From assembly GCA_039619475.1 (NCBI GenBank), contig CM077116.1, positions 375,212,188 to 375,276,187 of the forward strand: a stretch of 64,000 nucleotides of DNA. Reading direction: 5' to 3'. Under the pieces are notes generated by a model. It was not told the origin of the DNA. It saw nothing but the letters and a program-made list of their open reading frames with translations, and did not search any database. Both the position numbers and the translations under genes were made by a program. Origin of the DNA: Icerya purchasi. Its lineage: Eukaryota > Arthropoda > Insecta > Hemiptera > Monophlebidae. Shown here one piece after another: positions 1 through 11,200 of the stretch (the stretch's first letter is position 1; each line of letters starts with the position of its first letter).

Positions 1-470
1 ACCATTTGCTCCCTTATATACAATTAAAAAGTAACTTATTGTCCTTCATTTAATCAATCAGCCACTGCTTAATTATTAGTTTCCAAAGTATCCTATCTCT
101 GTGTTCATTAAATCTCCTAGAATTCATACCAGCAATTTAATTAAAACTGCCTCATCCGTGTTGTCTATCTTGCTATTTATACCTTTTGGTCGAGTATAGT
201 ACATTTCGCTATGGTTCCTAGTTATTCTACCTCTTTTCGTTGACGATAGTTGAGTATTATTAGTCTTATACTCCAGCAGTCGGTGATAATAAAATAACGT
301 CTTTGAGGACATTTCTTTGTTCTCTCTCCACCAGCTACTGTTACTGCTATCCTGATCCTTTTTGAGGATTATTATCTTTAAGCATTTGTTTTGTTGATTA
401 CTAATCCTTTTGATTATTTTACCTTTTGCTTCCTCCAAATTGTTATTCCATATAATATTCGTGACAAGAC
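1..470. other. anonymous AT-rich sequence
   Basis: No recognisable gene. A 104-codon open frame on the minus strand (124-438) is rich in Lys, Asn and Ser and shows no motif I know. It lies just downstream, on the same strand, of the reverse transcriptase relic that starts at 480, so it could be decayed 3' sequence of that element. Confidence 0.4.
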
Positions 471-479
471 TATAGCGTT

Positions 480-1165
480 TAAGTATACACGAAGACCATC
501 ATATGGTATTAATTGAGCTAATCTATATAATGCAGGCATAGTTTGTCTCACTTTGTTAGATAAATTTGTAATATACTTGTTTTAGGATAATGTTCTGTCA
601 AAAGTTAGTCCAAGGTACTTAACCTCTTCTGTCGTTTCCAGTGAAGTACAACCACAATTCAAGATAGGAGTCAAACAGTTGTGTAAGCAACTATTACTAT
701 GCATTATAATAGATGGTCCTGTATCTGCTGGACGTTCTTATATTTAAAACCTTTGATTTTTTTATATTAATCGTTAGTTGTTTGTCATGTGCCCACCTAT
801 TCATGATATCAACATCCTCTTGCAACAGTTTTTCGGTCACCTGAATGTCATGGTGTTCAGTTACAAGTGCTACGTCATCTGCATAGGCGTATACAGCCGA
901 ATGTTTAACATATTTGTGAAGAGGGTTGATATAAATCAGAAACAACAATGGATCTAATATAGTTCCTTGCCCTACACCTCTTAAAGCAACTTCCTCTCTG
1001 CTTAGTTTTTCATCGATTTTCAAAACTCTCGCTCTATTACGTATGTAACTTTCAAACTATTTATTTTGTTTGCCTATAATACCAATATCTTCCATATACC
1101 GAAACAGTATTTGATGATTCACCGCATCAAATGCTTTACGTATGTCTATAAAACTTACGAGAAAC
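480..1165 (-). pseudogene. non-LTR retrotransposon reverse transcriptase relic
   Basis: Minus-strand remnant of a LINE reverse transcriptase, which would copy element RNA into the genome. Reading from 1165 down, the first piece carries the motif A region (FIDIRKAFDAVNHQIL). The 697-1023 frame follows with the motif B region (GVGQGTILDPLLFLIYINPL) and the catalytic box YADDVALVT. A third piece at about 480-660 carries the thumb-side region (EEVKYLGLTFDRTLS, then PALYRLAQLIP). At least one stop lies in the last piece and a frame break separates the first two, so the copy is dead. Order and spacing fit a Jockey or CR1-like RT, but I cannot fix the clade. No endonuclease or ORF1 part is visible. 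Confidence 0.8.
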
Positions 1166-1214
1166 TTATCTGACCGAATCAATATTTAACTGACGGCTCT
1201 TTCCCTTCTTGTTG

Positions 1215-1285
1215 TATTTAGGTGTAGGACTTTGACTGGCGTACCCAAAAAAAACACAAAAAAACGAGAAAAAAAAGCAGGGTAT
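1215..1285 (+). repeat. 3'-tail fragment resembling the I-clade LINE tail
   Basis: The segment reads GGACTTTGACTGGCGTACCC followed by an A-rich run. It resembles the 3' end of the LINE at 11930-13760 and the tails at 38416, 25936 and 56009, all of which have a CTTGGTTGACG-like block before poly(A). No coding sequence of that family is visible upstream, so this is at most a severely truncated copy. Confidence 0.4.
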
Positions 1286-1499
1286 TCACCAGTGGAATTG
1301 GCATTAGCATTCTCGCTTCGCTCGCCGGTCTGAGTTCTTTTTAAAAATGGCCAATCATCATGATCAGTACAAAGTCCTTCAATTTGTGCTCCGCTAAACA
1401 GTTTCCGAATTCATTCTCGATCTGTTTTTGAGCATAAAGCGTCACATGTTATCGTTTGTCAAAATTTACTAAAAAAATCTGTTCAATTTCCGCGTGACA

Positions 1500-1853
1500 G
1501 ATCATTCTGAGTCATCGGTCGTTCGGAACATACGCATATACGATCGATTTAAATGGTGAGTCAGAGACGATTCACATTAACCAAGTAAAATCAGCGTTTA
1601 GGATATGCGGAAGTGATATCATCATCACCCCGGAAGCGTTCGAAAACAGCGAAACAACGCAGGAAAATAGCGATGAAGGGATCAATACAGATGCAACGTC
1701 AACTGCAATGAATGGAATTGAAAAAGGTAAAAAATCAAACCTAAATAAACCTATCAACACCATCTCGGAAGGTAAGACGACTGAATCTCATCTACCAATT
1801 AGAACTAAAAGAAAGCGAATTTCTCGCTTTCGGGTAAATTTTACCTTGAATTA
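1500..1853 (+). pseudogene. probable Gypsy-like Pol C-terminal end (relic)
   Basis: An open frame of about 95 codons ends at a TAA near 1853. Its start (YTIDLNGESETIHINQVKSA) resembles the C-terminal GPY/F-type end of Gypsy integrases, where a Tyr-Ile-Asp-x-Asn-Gly strand is followed by a 'V-H-x-x-x-x-K-P-A' motif. The rest is an acidic Ser/Thr-rich tail ending in a basic RTKRKRISRFR segment, as is common at the end of Gypsy polyproteins. Just upstream the homologous reading continues in another frame, so the copy is frameshifted. No integrase core, RT or long terminal repeat was found, so the assignment rests on a short motif only. Confidence 0.35.
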
Positions 1854-2361
1854 ATACATATCAGTTAATTTTATCCTTGTATATACTTATAGTAAGTTAG
1901 ATTTGCTTCTTTTTGTTCTCCGTATATCTTCGTGACTCCCGTTCTAATTCACAATTGAGTATTAACGTACCTTTTATTTTTATCGCATGGATTCGCCTTT
2001 GCTTCGTATTTTGAAAAGTCATATGAATTTTGTTTTTAATTTTACTCTATGTTAATTTACTTTTTTACTTTTTTTTTTACATTCTTAATCGACCGTTAAG
2101 TTATAATGAACTCACTTTTTAAGGCTGTTTAGTGTAAATAAAACGGTGGTTTTCGATAATTGATGTAAAATAAGTTGTTTTATTTTGAAAAAGTTTTTCA
2201 ACGAAGGCTACTATGTTGTATTTTTGGTGTGCAATTTAAAATTTCAAAAAACTGTATTATTTTGATCGAAACATATATTTGTAAGATAGCTGATCAATTT
2301 TAATAGTACCATTTAATTAACATGAGGAGTTGCTAATACAGATGAATTCCTTGTATTCATA
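1854..2361. other. intergenic AT-rich stretch
   Basis: No gene seen. The sequence is AT-rich with several T runs. If the upstream relic is a Gypsy-like element its LTR might be expected here, but I could not find a matching repeat. Confidence 0.4.
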
Positions 2362-2363
2362 TA

Positions 2364-2395
2364 CAGGGTGGGCCAAAAGAACATCCCGAATTTTA
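2364..2395 (+). repeat. left terminal inverted repeat of the mariner
   Basis: Mirrors 3665-3696. The outermost base differs (C on the left, T on the right in reverse), then more than 20 bases agree. Expected transposase binding and cleavage site. Confidence 0.9.
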
Positions 2396-2503
2396 AATGA
2401 GCGTGAAATAAAGACTAATATACTTATGGAAATGAAACAAACGTTGAAATACTTCAAAAAGAACGCCATTTATTGTACACTATTAGTATGAATAGTCACC
2501 ATT

Positions 2504-3562
2504 TTAATTTTTACATTGTTGTAATCTTTCCTCAAAATTATGCATTACTTTTTTAAGAGTTGGTTTTTTAATCGCCGCAATTTCCTTCTGAATGGCCAAT
2601 TTCATCTCGTCGGTTGTTGCTGGTTTACCCTCGTACACCTTGCTTTTCAAGTAGCCCCATAGGTAAAAATCTGTCGGTGTTAAATCCGGACTGCGCGGCG
2701 GCCAAAACAGCTCACAGTTTCGCGAAATCAAGCGGTCCTGAAACTTCTCTCTTAATAACCGCAAAACATCGTTACGAATATGTGGTGTGGCCCCGTCTTG
2801 TTGAAACCACGTTTTAGATAATGCAATCCTCTTCCGTCTGAGCTCCGGTAGAAAAAACTCGTTTAACATTTGGATGTAGCGGTCGCCGTTCACAGTAACA
2901 TTCGCTCCGTCCTCCTCGAAGAAGTAGGGACCGATTATCGCTTTCGCACTGACTGCGCACCATACCGTGATACGAGGGGAGTGCAAGGGTACCGGGTGAA
3001 CGATTCGAGGGTTCTCAGTAGCATAATACCGCATGTTTTGTTTATTAACGTTACCATTTAAATCGAAATGCGCCTCGTCGCTAAAAAAAACATAATCCAG
3101 ATCGACGTCTTCTTCCTCCAGCATATCCAAAAATTTATTACAAAATTCTAACCTTCTTGGCTTATCTGTTGGTATCAATTCTTGGGTTAGTTGTATCTTG
3201 TATGGGTGCATATTGAGGTCGTTTCGAATTATTCTTCTGAGTGAAGTACGGGGAATTTTCAATGCAGAAGCCTGGCGACGAACGGATCTGCGCGGACTTC
3301 GCGACAATGCTACGCGCACTTTTTCGATGTTTGTCGGGGTTCTAGACGATCGACGGCGACCTTGATGGTTGACCGCCACCACACTACCGTATTCTCGGAA
3401 GTTTTTTACCCATTTGAGGATACTTTTACGGTCGGGGGGATTGTCATGACGTTTTAAATCAAATTGTTTTTTAAACGCGCGTTGTACCGCGATTACACTT
3501 TCACCGTTTTTCACAAAGTACTCGACAACGAAAGAGCGTTGTTTACGCGTCCACGACATCAT
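2504..3562 (-). CDS. mariner-family transposase, DD41D type
   Basis: A 352-residue cut-and-paste transposase that binds the terminal repeats and moves the element between TA sites in nuclear DNA. The N-terminal ~115 residues form the paired-type DNA-binding part, with a first helix-turn-helix at about 5-55 and a basic linker (HQGRRRSSRTP) at about 66-76. The catalytic triad is visible: Asp162 in FSDEAHF, Asp256 in QQDGATPH and Asp298 in SPDLTPTDFYLWG. Forty-one residues separate the last two Asp, which marks the DD41D group rather than classic DD34D mariners. The frame starts with Met-Met just inside the right end; either Met could be used. No stop or frameshift is present, so it may be active. 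Length is normal for the family. Confidence 0.95.
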   Translation of the reverse strand: MMSWTRKQRSFVVEYFVKNGESVIAVQRAFKKQFDLKRHDNPPDRKSILKWVKNFREYGSVVAVNHQGRRRSSRTPTNIEKVRVALSRSPRRSVRRQASALKIPRTSLRRIIRNDLNMHPYKIQLTQELIPTDKPRRLEFCNKFLDMLEEEDVDLDYVFFSDEAHFDLNGNVNKQNMRYYATENPRIVHPVPLHSPRITVWCAVSAKAIIGPYFFEEDGANVTVNGDRYIQMLNEFFLPELRRKRIALSKTWFQQDGATPHIRNDVLRLLREKFQDRLISRNCELFWPPRSPDLTPTDFYLWGYLKSKVYEGKPATTDEMKLAIQKEIAAIKKPTLKKVMHNFEERLQQCKN

Positions 3563-3664
3563 GACTACTAACCAACTATATTTATATTAAACGGCATATT
3601 ATTTAGCGCCAGATGGCGTTGCAATCGCCACGCTAACTTACAGTGTGTGATTTTGACGAGCATT

Positions 3665-3696
3665 TGAAATTTGGGATGTTCTTTTGGCCCACCCTA
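3665..3696 (-). repeat. right terminal inverted repeat of the mariner
   Basis: Reverse complement of the left end at 2364-2395, followed by the TA duplication at 3697-3698. Confidence 0.9.
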
Positions 3697-3712
3697 TATA
3701 TGTATATATCAG

Positions 3713-5830
3713 GGACGTCGCCAGCCGGTTAGCTGAGGAGTAGGATGATATTACATGTGTGAATAAATTCTCACCGTTTTTTGTAAAAATAAATTCTTTA
3801 TTTAAATAAAATAAAAATTGTAGGCGAATTATAAGTAAATAAATGCGGCTTTTATTAAAAGTTTATTATAATTTTAGAAATAATTTTGATTAAAAAAATC
3901 TCTTAGGATTTATTGTAGATTTTTCAATTGCTTTCTTGATGAAATCTTCTAGGTCCCCGGAGATGATCTTTAAACGGACACTCATCATTGCAAGACCATT
4001 AAGACTACTCTCGGTAGTTGTAGTTCTTAGCCAGGGTTTAATTCGCCTCAGGCTGCTGAATAACCTCTCTACAATACATGTTGTGCACAATAGAGCGGCC
4101 AAAACTTCTCAATGCTTTTCCCGTTTCAGGAAAGAAGTCTTTTGTCTCCTTTATGACTTCGACAATACTGGACCTAGTTTGGTTCGTCTTGCCCTGCCAT
4201 CATTTTTGTCAAAGTTTGATTTCGTTTTTCATGTTCGGCAAATCGTAAAAATTTGAGAAGGTTACACAAACTTTTTAAAGATTTTCGATAGACATGTTCT
4301 GCATTTTCATCGGTTGTAATTTAGACAACGCGAGCCATGTAATGTTTTCCTCATCAAACCGCTCCTGAAGAGAAGTAATAATTGAGTGTAAGAATCGTAT
4401 AATCAAAGACCTCTTCTAGAACTCCTGGGGCTTTCCTGCTAGCTGATTGTTTGCGTGCCGTTTCTTTCCAACAATTTTGAGCCCAAGCTCTTTTGAAATA
4501 GCAGTGACATCTCTACTAATTTCATCCGTGACGTTTGCGGGATTTTTACGGTGGCTTTGTAGCAAACCTAAAATGTGTTTAATATGCTGTGCTGCCTTAA
4601 TAATATCGAATAATAGATTGGAGAACATTTCCCACAAGTTCCATCACAGTCGAATACTCGCTCATTAATTCAATGCACAAAATAAATGAAGCTCTAGAAG
4701 CAGCGGCATGGACTGGAATGCTTTATTCGGGTTTGTGCTGCTTCCCTCATTTGTTAAGTTTCTAAGGTTTCTATTAGAGTGCAAAAATTTTAATAGTTTT
4801 GTGTTTTTCACTCCATTCTGTTTCACAGAGATCGAAAATGTTTCCTATTAACTTTCTTCTCAAAACTGTCCCGAAAAAATGTTATTATTTCTTCGGTTAT
4901 TCCTATTGCGTTTCTAATTTCAGGTGGAACACATTGAGATCATTTATTTTCAAATTTATTTTATGCGAAGAACAATGAAAAAATAGATCTTTGGTATATT
5001 TTTTGTACAAGACTGCTTGTACACCACCTCTTATTCCGGACATTGTTGAACAGCCGTCGAATCCTAATCTAATGTATTTACCTAAAATCATCAATGACTT
5101 ACGTAATAATAGAATTTGCATTCAAATCTTTTAGCTCAAAAAATCCTATAACTACTTCTTAGACATCACTAGCTGAAACAAATTCACATAAACCGACACT
5201 GGCAGATTGAAACAACATGACCGAACAAACTTATAGTGGTAAGTATTGTAATATGCCGACATGTATCTTTCAAAACTTACAATTGCATCTATATCCAAAC
5301 TTCCTTAAAATTATGGTAACCCAGGATGTCACTCTGCACTTATCTAAAATGTTGTTGTAATCACTCACCACAAAATATAGTACAAGATATAATCGACTTA
5401 ATTATTCCGTTTTCCTCAATAACGCTTTGCGAATATTTATTGCGGTGTACATCCACTGGCAAACTTTCAAGAAATAATCTAGCAGCTTCCAATTCCACCT
5501 TATTGAATTGTGTTTCCATATGCTTTTTTCATTGCTTCTGTACATCCTTAAATCCGCAAAATGGATCTTTTATGAATGATCCCACTACCCTCTTAGCGGG
5601 ACTTGGATTTGGAGGGAATAAGGTACCATCATGGTGAATATGTCTCCAGCCAAGAATAATTAAATTTCCTCTCCAGAAGCTTTGCGTCCTAGACAAAGTC
5701 ATATATGTCTTGGGAGACGTCCAACATTTTTCAAGTAATTTTTTCTTCTGTTCGGTCGACAACATCGACACTGAATTAACGAAATAGGCAATTCCATTTC
5801 CATTGCAGTTATCCGTTGCTGAATCATGAT
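3713..5830 (-). mobile_element. decayed hAT transposon with DUF4371/TTF-finger transposase
   Basis: The left end CAGGGACGTCGCCAGC at 3713 is a hAT-type terminus and is shared with the short element at 20256-20538. A broken transposase runs on the minus strand from about 5771 to 3890. The pieces in order are: an N-terminal TTF-finger region (KLLEKCWTSPKTY, VVGSFIKDPFCGFKD); the central DUF4371 region (LGFDGCSTMSGIRGGVQ, FFHCSSHKINL) at 4903-5121; a helical part at 4416-4637; and the C-terminal dimerisation region (IVERLFSSLRRIKPWLRTT, LNGLAMMSVR) at 3890-4102. Stops and frame changes separate the pieces, so it is inactive. I found no right terminus or 8-bp duplication, so the right end is probably lost. 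Confidence 0.8.
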
Positions 5831-6469
5831 TTTCGTTTTTTTTTCTTTCTTTGTGTCCGTGGACTTTTTTGCTTGACTTTAAAAATTATTTTCGGACAGA
5901 GTCGAGGTCCTGAGTTTATGTAAACTACGTTTCTTTTTTTGGATTTTCTTTTTTTTAAAATCTCGCACGTTAATCGCTGTGTTATTTTTAATTCATTTAT
6001 ATACATATGTACATATTTATTAATACTAGATCTGTACAATAATAGTTCTGTATGACGCACCATGAAACTTACTTAGTATTAAAGCAAATTTGAAATTCGT
6101 ATAAATAATCCAGCAGATTGGATACTCTCATGTTCAGTATTGTTCAAAATGTCCAAGTAGTAAACGTTGCGTGTTACATTATGCAGTATATATGTACATA
6201 TTGTTGTATTTCGGTTATGTGTGTACGGGAACTGTCCGGGTCGTGCCGTGCGTTAATGGTAAGAACGACGATCTTGGCAACGGTAATTTTTGGAGTGAAA
6301 CGTGTGGTGTGTACAGGGCCTTTCCATCGCTGTCACTGTTCGATACGCGTCCCGCTAATGTTTTACCTTTGTCGCGGTAGTCAGTCTGATTGCACACATA
6401 TTAAAGAGCGAGTAAGTCATTTCTATGTTTTGTTTCCTTACGTACTCGTATTATTTTTATATTTCTAAT
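5831..6469. other. sequence without a recognised gene
   Basis: Several overlapping short open frames occur on both strands (for example 6118-6468 plus, 6215-6397 minus), none with a motif I recognise. The first part may still belong to the decayed hAT element. The part from about 6230 to 6390 is richer in GC than its surroundings. Confidence 0.4.
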
Positions 6470-6765
6470 CGTCGAACGTATTAGAAACACCGGCGGAGAT
6501 CCCGATCGAAGACGAAGAAACTCCGGAATCATCGGTGCACATAATTGATAAAAACCCGAATACCGTAGCGCGGCAGATTGCCTCAAGACGGAGAAACGAA
6601 TCGGAGCCCGCGGTCGGAACAACCGAAGCTGTTACAATTTCGAACAAATCATCGAAAAATTAATATCGCGATCTACGAAGCAGATGCAACCGGAAGAACT
6701 ACTGGAAATTTAACCGCAGCTTCACGTAAGTACCATCAAGTAACCCGGATTAGATCAGCAAGTTT
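6470..6765 (+). other. GC-richer segment with a ~63-codon open frame, unidentified
   Basis: A plus-strand frame is open from about 6471 to a TAA at 6661. It has an acidic start (AEIPIEDEETPESSVH) and a basic middle (ARQIASRRRNE). An AG just before the GC-rich part (near 6483) and a GTAAGT near 6727 look like splice signals, but all three frames of that interval contain stops. It may be the tail of a retroelement polyprotein or chance. Confidence 0.25.
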
Positions 6766-9700
6766 TTAAGTCATTTTTTGTTTTATGTTTTGTTTATGTG
6801 TTTATTTTGTGTGTGTGTGCCTCAGTTGTGTGTGGATGGAACAAACTGCGGCGAGCTCGTCGAACGTTTTGCTAGTCGTATTATGATAATATTTAATGTC
6901 GTATGTGTAGACGTCGTTGAATTTAGTTTAAATTGAAATTGATTTATTTATCTGCACTAATTGTAGGGACCGGGGTCCACTAAAACAGGAATTATATCTG
7001 AACAATCAATAATAATAATAATAATAATATAAAAAAAAGGTACTAAAAAACAAAAAACGAAAGAAAGAAAACAAGACATGTAAAGTTGTGTGTCGGCTTA
7101 CGATAGTGTTCCGAACATAATGATATGTATTTTTTTCTTCCTTGTTTTCAATTTTTTCACATAAATATGAAATTCATAAGATTATAGGTTTACGATAAAC
7201 GTCTAGTACTACTCATTTTTATGTAATAAACTGAATCGTAGTTTATAATATCTCTCTTAATCCGTGTCTGTTTTGTTTTTGTTTTTTTTTTTTGTTTTTT
7301 TCTTGTAGTAACTTCACTTTTAACGGAGGGAGTGGGGTAGGAGCATTATTATTAAATAGTGAAATAGAAAATTTAACTATCTGATGTGGTAGTCAGTTAG
7401 TGAATAAAGATATCGCTTTTGTTCGATTAACTGCGCAATAAGTAGGTGATAAAAATATCCGACATGCGATGTTCACCGGTTTCGCTTGTACTTTTTACAT
7501 ATGCAGTATTTTTTATCGCATATTATTTTGTGTCCGCACAAATTTTAATCATTTAGTTCTATGGTATTCTTTAAAAGTTGAGCTAAAATCCTATAATTTA
7601 AAATCTTTATGTATTCGTAATTAACGTAAAAATAGTGTAGTTTTATTCAATTTTAAAATTTTATAGGTTTCGTAGTTTTCCCCTATTCTAATGAGGAAAG
7701 CTCGTCGTTTAAAAAAGGAAAACCTGATAGCGATCGCAGTATTATTTTGTTTCGTTGTCATGTGAAATCTGCTCTTAATTCTTTTAACACTATTATGTTT
7801 CGTAAGACTGTTATTTCTTAAATGTGTCTTTTTTTTTTTTTTTTTTAAGTGTCGTGTACAGCGTATTGATTTTACTGAAAGTTAAATCTGTTTCTAGGAT
7901 TACATCAACATCACGAGGTTCGATGGTAAAGAAAAATTCTACGTATTGTACGTAAGATTTATTGTAACGCTAGAAAAAAATACCGGTTTTTTATTGCGTA
8001 AACATCAATTAAAATAGTTAAATTAAGAATTTCTCGAAAATTCGGAACAATATATTCATCGCGTAATAACATAACCACTGGAGTACACATTGGTTTGTTA
8101 GAAGTTGTTTATGTGTTTATAATATTTCACAAAAAATGCGTCTGGATCTTAGCTCACCGTATGTGTGAATGCACGTAGGAAATCGGATGTTTTCTAGACT
8201 ATATAGAATGGGCTATAGATTTTTTTTTTTAGATTTAAATATACTAGCTGCAACTCGTCTTTGCTCCCGGTTAAAAAATATTAATAGTCGCATTAATTTA
8301 TTAATTTAAAAAAATTAAAAAAAAAAAAAAAAACAGCTGAAAAAATTAATGATTTTGTTGTTGAAAAATCTTGTATTCAGCGTAGTTAGCCATATATGTA
8401 TGTAGGTTGCTGACAACTCTGACCTCTGATAACTGCGCTTGTTTTGCGTGATTTGGAAAACCCGCGGGCCTTTTATAAATGGATTTGAGAGAATGTTTGT
8501 ACATCAATTTGCGTTTTTCTTCTTTTTTTGTTTCTTCTATATTTGCATCGCTTGTTTTTTTTTTTGTTTTTATTCATCTGATTTTTAAAGATCATATGTT
8601 TTCATATGTTTATAAAAAGTTCGACATGAAGAAGACATTTTTTTACCATTTCATCGGCACTAATGTTGTCTGTTGTTTACGGCATTATACAATACAAGTG
8701 AAAAGTTCAAAGTTCACTACTAAAAACGGCCGAGGTACTTGTGTTTTCTCTGACTGGCAACAGTTCAAACGTAATTAGTGAAACCTCCCAAAAGTTTGTA
8801 TTCGCGGTAACGGTTGTTGCGTTAACGAGATCGAACTTCAAGTGAGGAATATAAAATTAAACTGGACCGAATATTTAATATTCTTAATTAAAAACAAATG
8901 AAAACTTTCAAAATATTAGACAACAAAAAGGTGAGGCGTATTATTTATTAACAAAATATCCTAAAACTATAGTTTTTTCTCGAATGCTCGTCTTGTTAAA
9001 GTTGCTCCTTACATCCTGTTTTTATTTTCCACTCTATTGTTCCTGCTATCAGTTCCTTTTTAAAACAACAATATCCGATATCGAATTAAGATCTAATTAA
9101 CCGACTCTTTTTTCTATCGTTTCCGGATGAAACTTTCTGAATGACGAGTCCCCTCCCTAGGAGAATGAATAAGATTGATTTATCCGTTGTAGATAATAAT
9201 TCGGATTTCCATTTGAACGAAAATTATTACACAAGTATTTTTATTCTATTTTTAATTGGTTTAAAAGTGTCGACGCATTAACGGTAGAATAAAATTTTAT
9301 AACTATAAGCTATCTCACACCGCCGTGATATTTCTGAAAAATTTTCCCATAAGTTTAACGCAACTACACTACGAATAAGAACGTGTGCATCATACCCTTA
9401 ATATTTTATATACGCCACAGCGGCATGCATGCTGCAGCTATTCTCGAACGTTAGCCAAGATCTGTAGATTATCTAGCTTCTATCGTTCAGTTCACTCTTG
9501 TTTGTCGAAATTTTGCAAACACGATTTTAACTTTACTATAATCACATTCACCAGAACGGTTTAATAGAATATGTATATTTAAATAAATAATAACGCTATA
9601 TGAAAAATACACAAGAAATGGACGTTTATAATTAGAAAATGACTGATTCTGGTAAACCAAACAAACAAAAATCTATTTAAGCGCGCGTTCGAGTGGTGTC

Positions 9701-9900
9701 TGCAAATAATTCTGTAATCATAAAAACAGATTATTCCGATTAATATTTTTATAAATGCAAAAAGGTAAAAAAAACAAGGAAATTACAAACTACATTCGTA
9801 ATATTTAGTTACGAATGGATTACGAGACTGACTAAAGTTATTCCCGAGTTATTGACTCAAAAACAGCTAATGCGATTAATCAAAAGTTATTCAGAAGTGA
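6766..9900. other. long anonymous intergenic region
   Basis: No coding or repeat family recognised over about 3 kb. It contains an (AAT)n tract at 7009-7029, poly(T) tracts near 7280 and 7830, and a poly(A) tract near 8310-8335. A 99-codon plus frame at 8479-8778 is Phe-rich and low in complexity and has no known motif. Confidence 0.5.
7009..7029 (+). repeat. (AAT)n microsatellite
   Basis: Seven AAT units followed by an A-rich run, possibly the 3' tail of an old retroposon ending here on the plus strand. Confidence 0.7.
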
Positions 9901-9929
9901 TGTGACAAGCAACGTTTGAATAAAACGGG

Positions 9930-10040
9930 TTGTCCAATTTTTGGGCGCCATCAATTCGGCACCATTTTTTAGTTCCCAAAATTGGTTTGACGCCACTTTT
10001 CGGCGCGATCAATTTGGCGTCGGCGAGCAGTGGTTTTCAC
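9930..10040. repeat. GGCGC-spaced low-copy repeat patches
   Basis: Short patches such as GGCGCCATCAATTCGGCACC, GACGCCACTTTTCGGCGC and GATCAATTTGGCGTCGGCG recur at near 30-bp spacing. A similar style of sequence (ATTCGCCAAAATGACATTTC) occurs near 29845. Possibly remnants of a DNA transposon end; family not identified. Confidence 0.3.
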
Positions 10041-10257
10041 TCGAACCGTTTTACAAATTACCTGCGATATTTTCAAACTTTATCAATCAAACACTATCGC
10101 TTCCGTTGGTGAGAAACACGGGTTACCAAAATTATTTCTTCACAACTGTAAATTATTTGTTCAATGTTATTAGCACACCTTTCTCCGCTACCAATTTATT
10201 TATTTTTTCATGTATTCATGTATCATCATTATTTTGTGCCGACCGTAACGATCGTGG

Positions 10258-10640
10258 CTACATCAACATTTGTGCGATATATTTTTTCCAGCCTATACGG
10301 TTTTCTGTTCTTTTTATAATTTGGTGAATTGGCTCTTGGCATAAATTATGTATCTGGTCTATCCATCTTATTGGGCATCTTCTTGCAGGTCGTTTGCCAT
10401 CTATTTTCCCTAATATTACCAGTTTTTCCAAACTATCGTCTTCTCTCCTCATGATGTGTCCGAAATATTGCATTATTCGACGTTTGCATATATCCCCTAA
10501 CCGCATAGCTACGCCAACCTCATTCAAGATAGATTTGTTGGTACGCCTTGCCGTCCAAGGAACACAAAGCATAAATATGCGTATTTTCGGATTATTCGTT
10601 TCTTTTAAATGTAACTCGTAGCCGTTTCTTTCTCTTTTTA
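10258..10640 (-). pseudogene. C-terminal end of a LINE ORF2 (RTE/craniofacial-type)
   Basis: The minus-strand reading from 10640 carries the typical post-RT tail of RTE-like or 'endonuclease-reverse transcriptase' proteins. The order is a CVPWTARRTNKSILNEVG block, then KRRIMQYFGHIMRRED, then GKIDGKRPARRCPIRWIDQI. In intact elements this follows the RT domain; here the RT itself is absent and the piece ends at 10258. It is a fragment, not a gene. The family is recognised from the conserved 'FGH-(I/L)-x-R-x-(D/E)' and 'G-x-R-x-R-G/R-x-x-x-x-x-W' pattern. Confidence 0.8.
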
Positions 10641-10689
10641 AAAAAAATAATTTGGGTTTGTCTTAATCCACGTACGTGAGAACTGTAAT

Positions 10690-10740
10690 ATTTTTAATAG
10701 TGGGATTTGAACCGAGCTGTGCGTCTACGATATTGCAGCT
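10690..10740 (-). repeat. tRNA-derived SINE fragment
   Basis: Read on the minus strand, it has a TTAGCCAGCTGCAATATCG stretch followed by CTCGGTTCAAATCCC, which fits an internal promoter B box (GGTTCAAATCC) and the T-arm of a tRNA. No complete cloverleaf can be built. An A-rich stretch follows further along the minus strand. Confidence 0.5.
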
Positions 10741-11099
10741 GGCTAAGTTATTTTCACAAATATTGTAATGAACACGATAAGAGTTCTTTGTTCGGTCGGT
10801 AAGGAAATTAGACAAAAGTTAACAACAATGGTCGCCACACTTTTTTTATTCGTTTCTTTTTTAAGTATTTTAAAATAAAAAACATCATAAAGAAAGTTCA
10901 TAAGTGATGAATGCTCATAAATCGGAAATGCCATACTATTTCCATGCGCCGGATTATTGTTTCAATTTTACTGCAAGGTAGTACGAATGTTATTTACAAT
11001 TTTTTATTTATACAAATAAGCTTCAATATTATTAAAGTTCGCTAGGGCAAAGTTCTATTAAAAGAAAGATTTTTTCTTTTTCACGACGCGTCAGATATG

Positions 11100-11200
11100 A
11101 ACATTAATTGGTGATATTTTTCTACATTTGCAACATGCAGCAACGGGATTCAGACTAGGTCCTACCCGAACGCAACACCACTGCCTGACCAATTTTGCAA
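11100..11200 (-). repeat. SINE-like fragment, copy a (inverted relative to 11850-11918)
   Basis: Minus-strand reading contains GGTCAGGCAGTGGTGTTGCG, then GGGTAGGACCTAG and a B-box-like TCTGAATCCCG. The first part is repeated on the plus strand at 11865-11905, and a weaker copy of its end occurs near 47165. A tRNA-derived SINE family is the simplest reading. Confidence 0.45.

Larger units (their letters stand above)
2364..3696 (-). mobile_element. complete DD41D mariner-type transposon
   Basis: Element of 1333 bp bounded by inverted repeats: the left end reads AGGGTGGGCCAAAAGAACAT from 2365, and the right end read in reverse from 3695 is the same. The match continues for about 30 bp with a few differences. 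A TA dinucleotide flanks each end (2362-2363 and 3697-3698), as expected for Tc1/mariner insertion. One uninterrupted transposase gene fills the inside on the minus strand. Close agreement of the ends plus the open frame suggest a young copy. Its GC content is clearly higher than that of the surroundings. Confidence 0.95.

Noticed and set aside
6184..6191. GTATATAT as the second target duplication of the hAT element at 3713
   Set aside because: The octamer matches the left flank, but no hAT terminus precedes it; AT-rich words recur by chance.
8479..8778. 99-codon open frame on the plus strand
   Set aside because: Phe- and Ser-rich, derived from T-rich sequence, no motif, no splice or promoter context; most likely chance.
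9941..10327. 128-codon open frame on the plus strand
   Set aside because: Overlaps the GGCGC-spaced repeat patches and the antisense of the RTE-like tail; no independent support.
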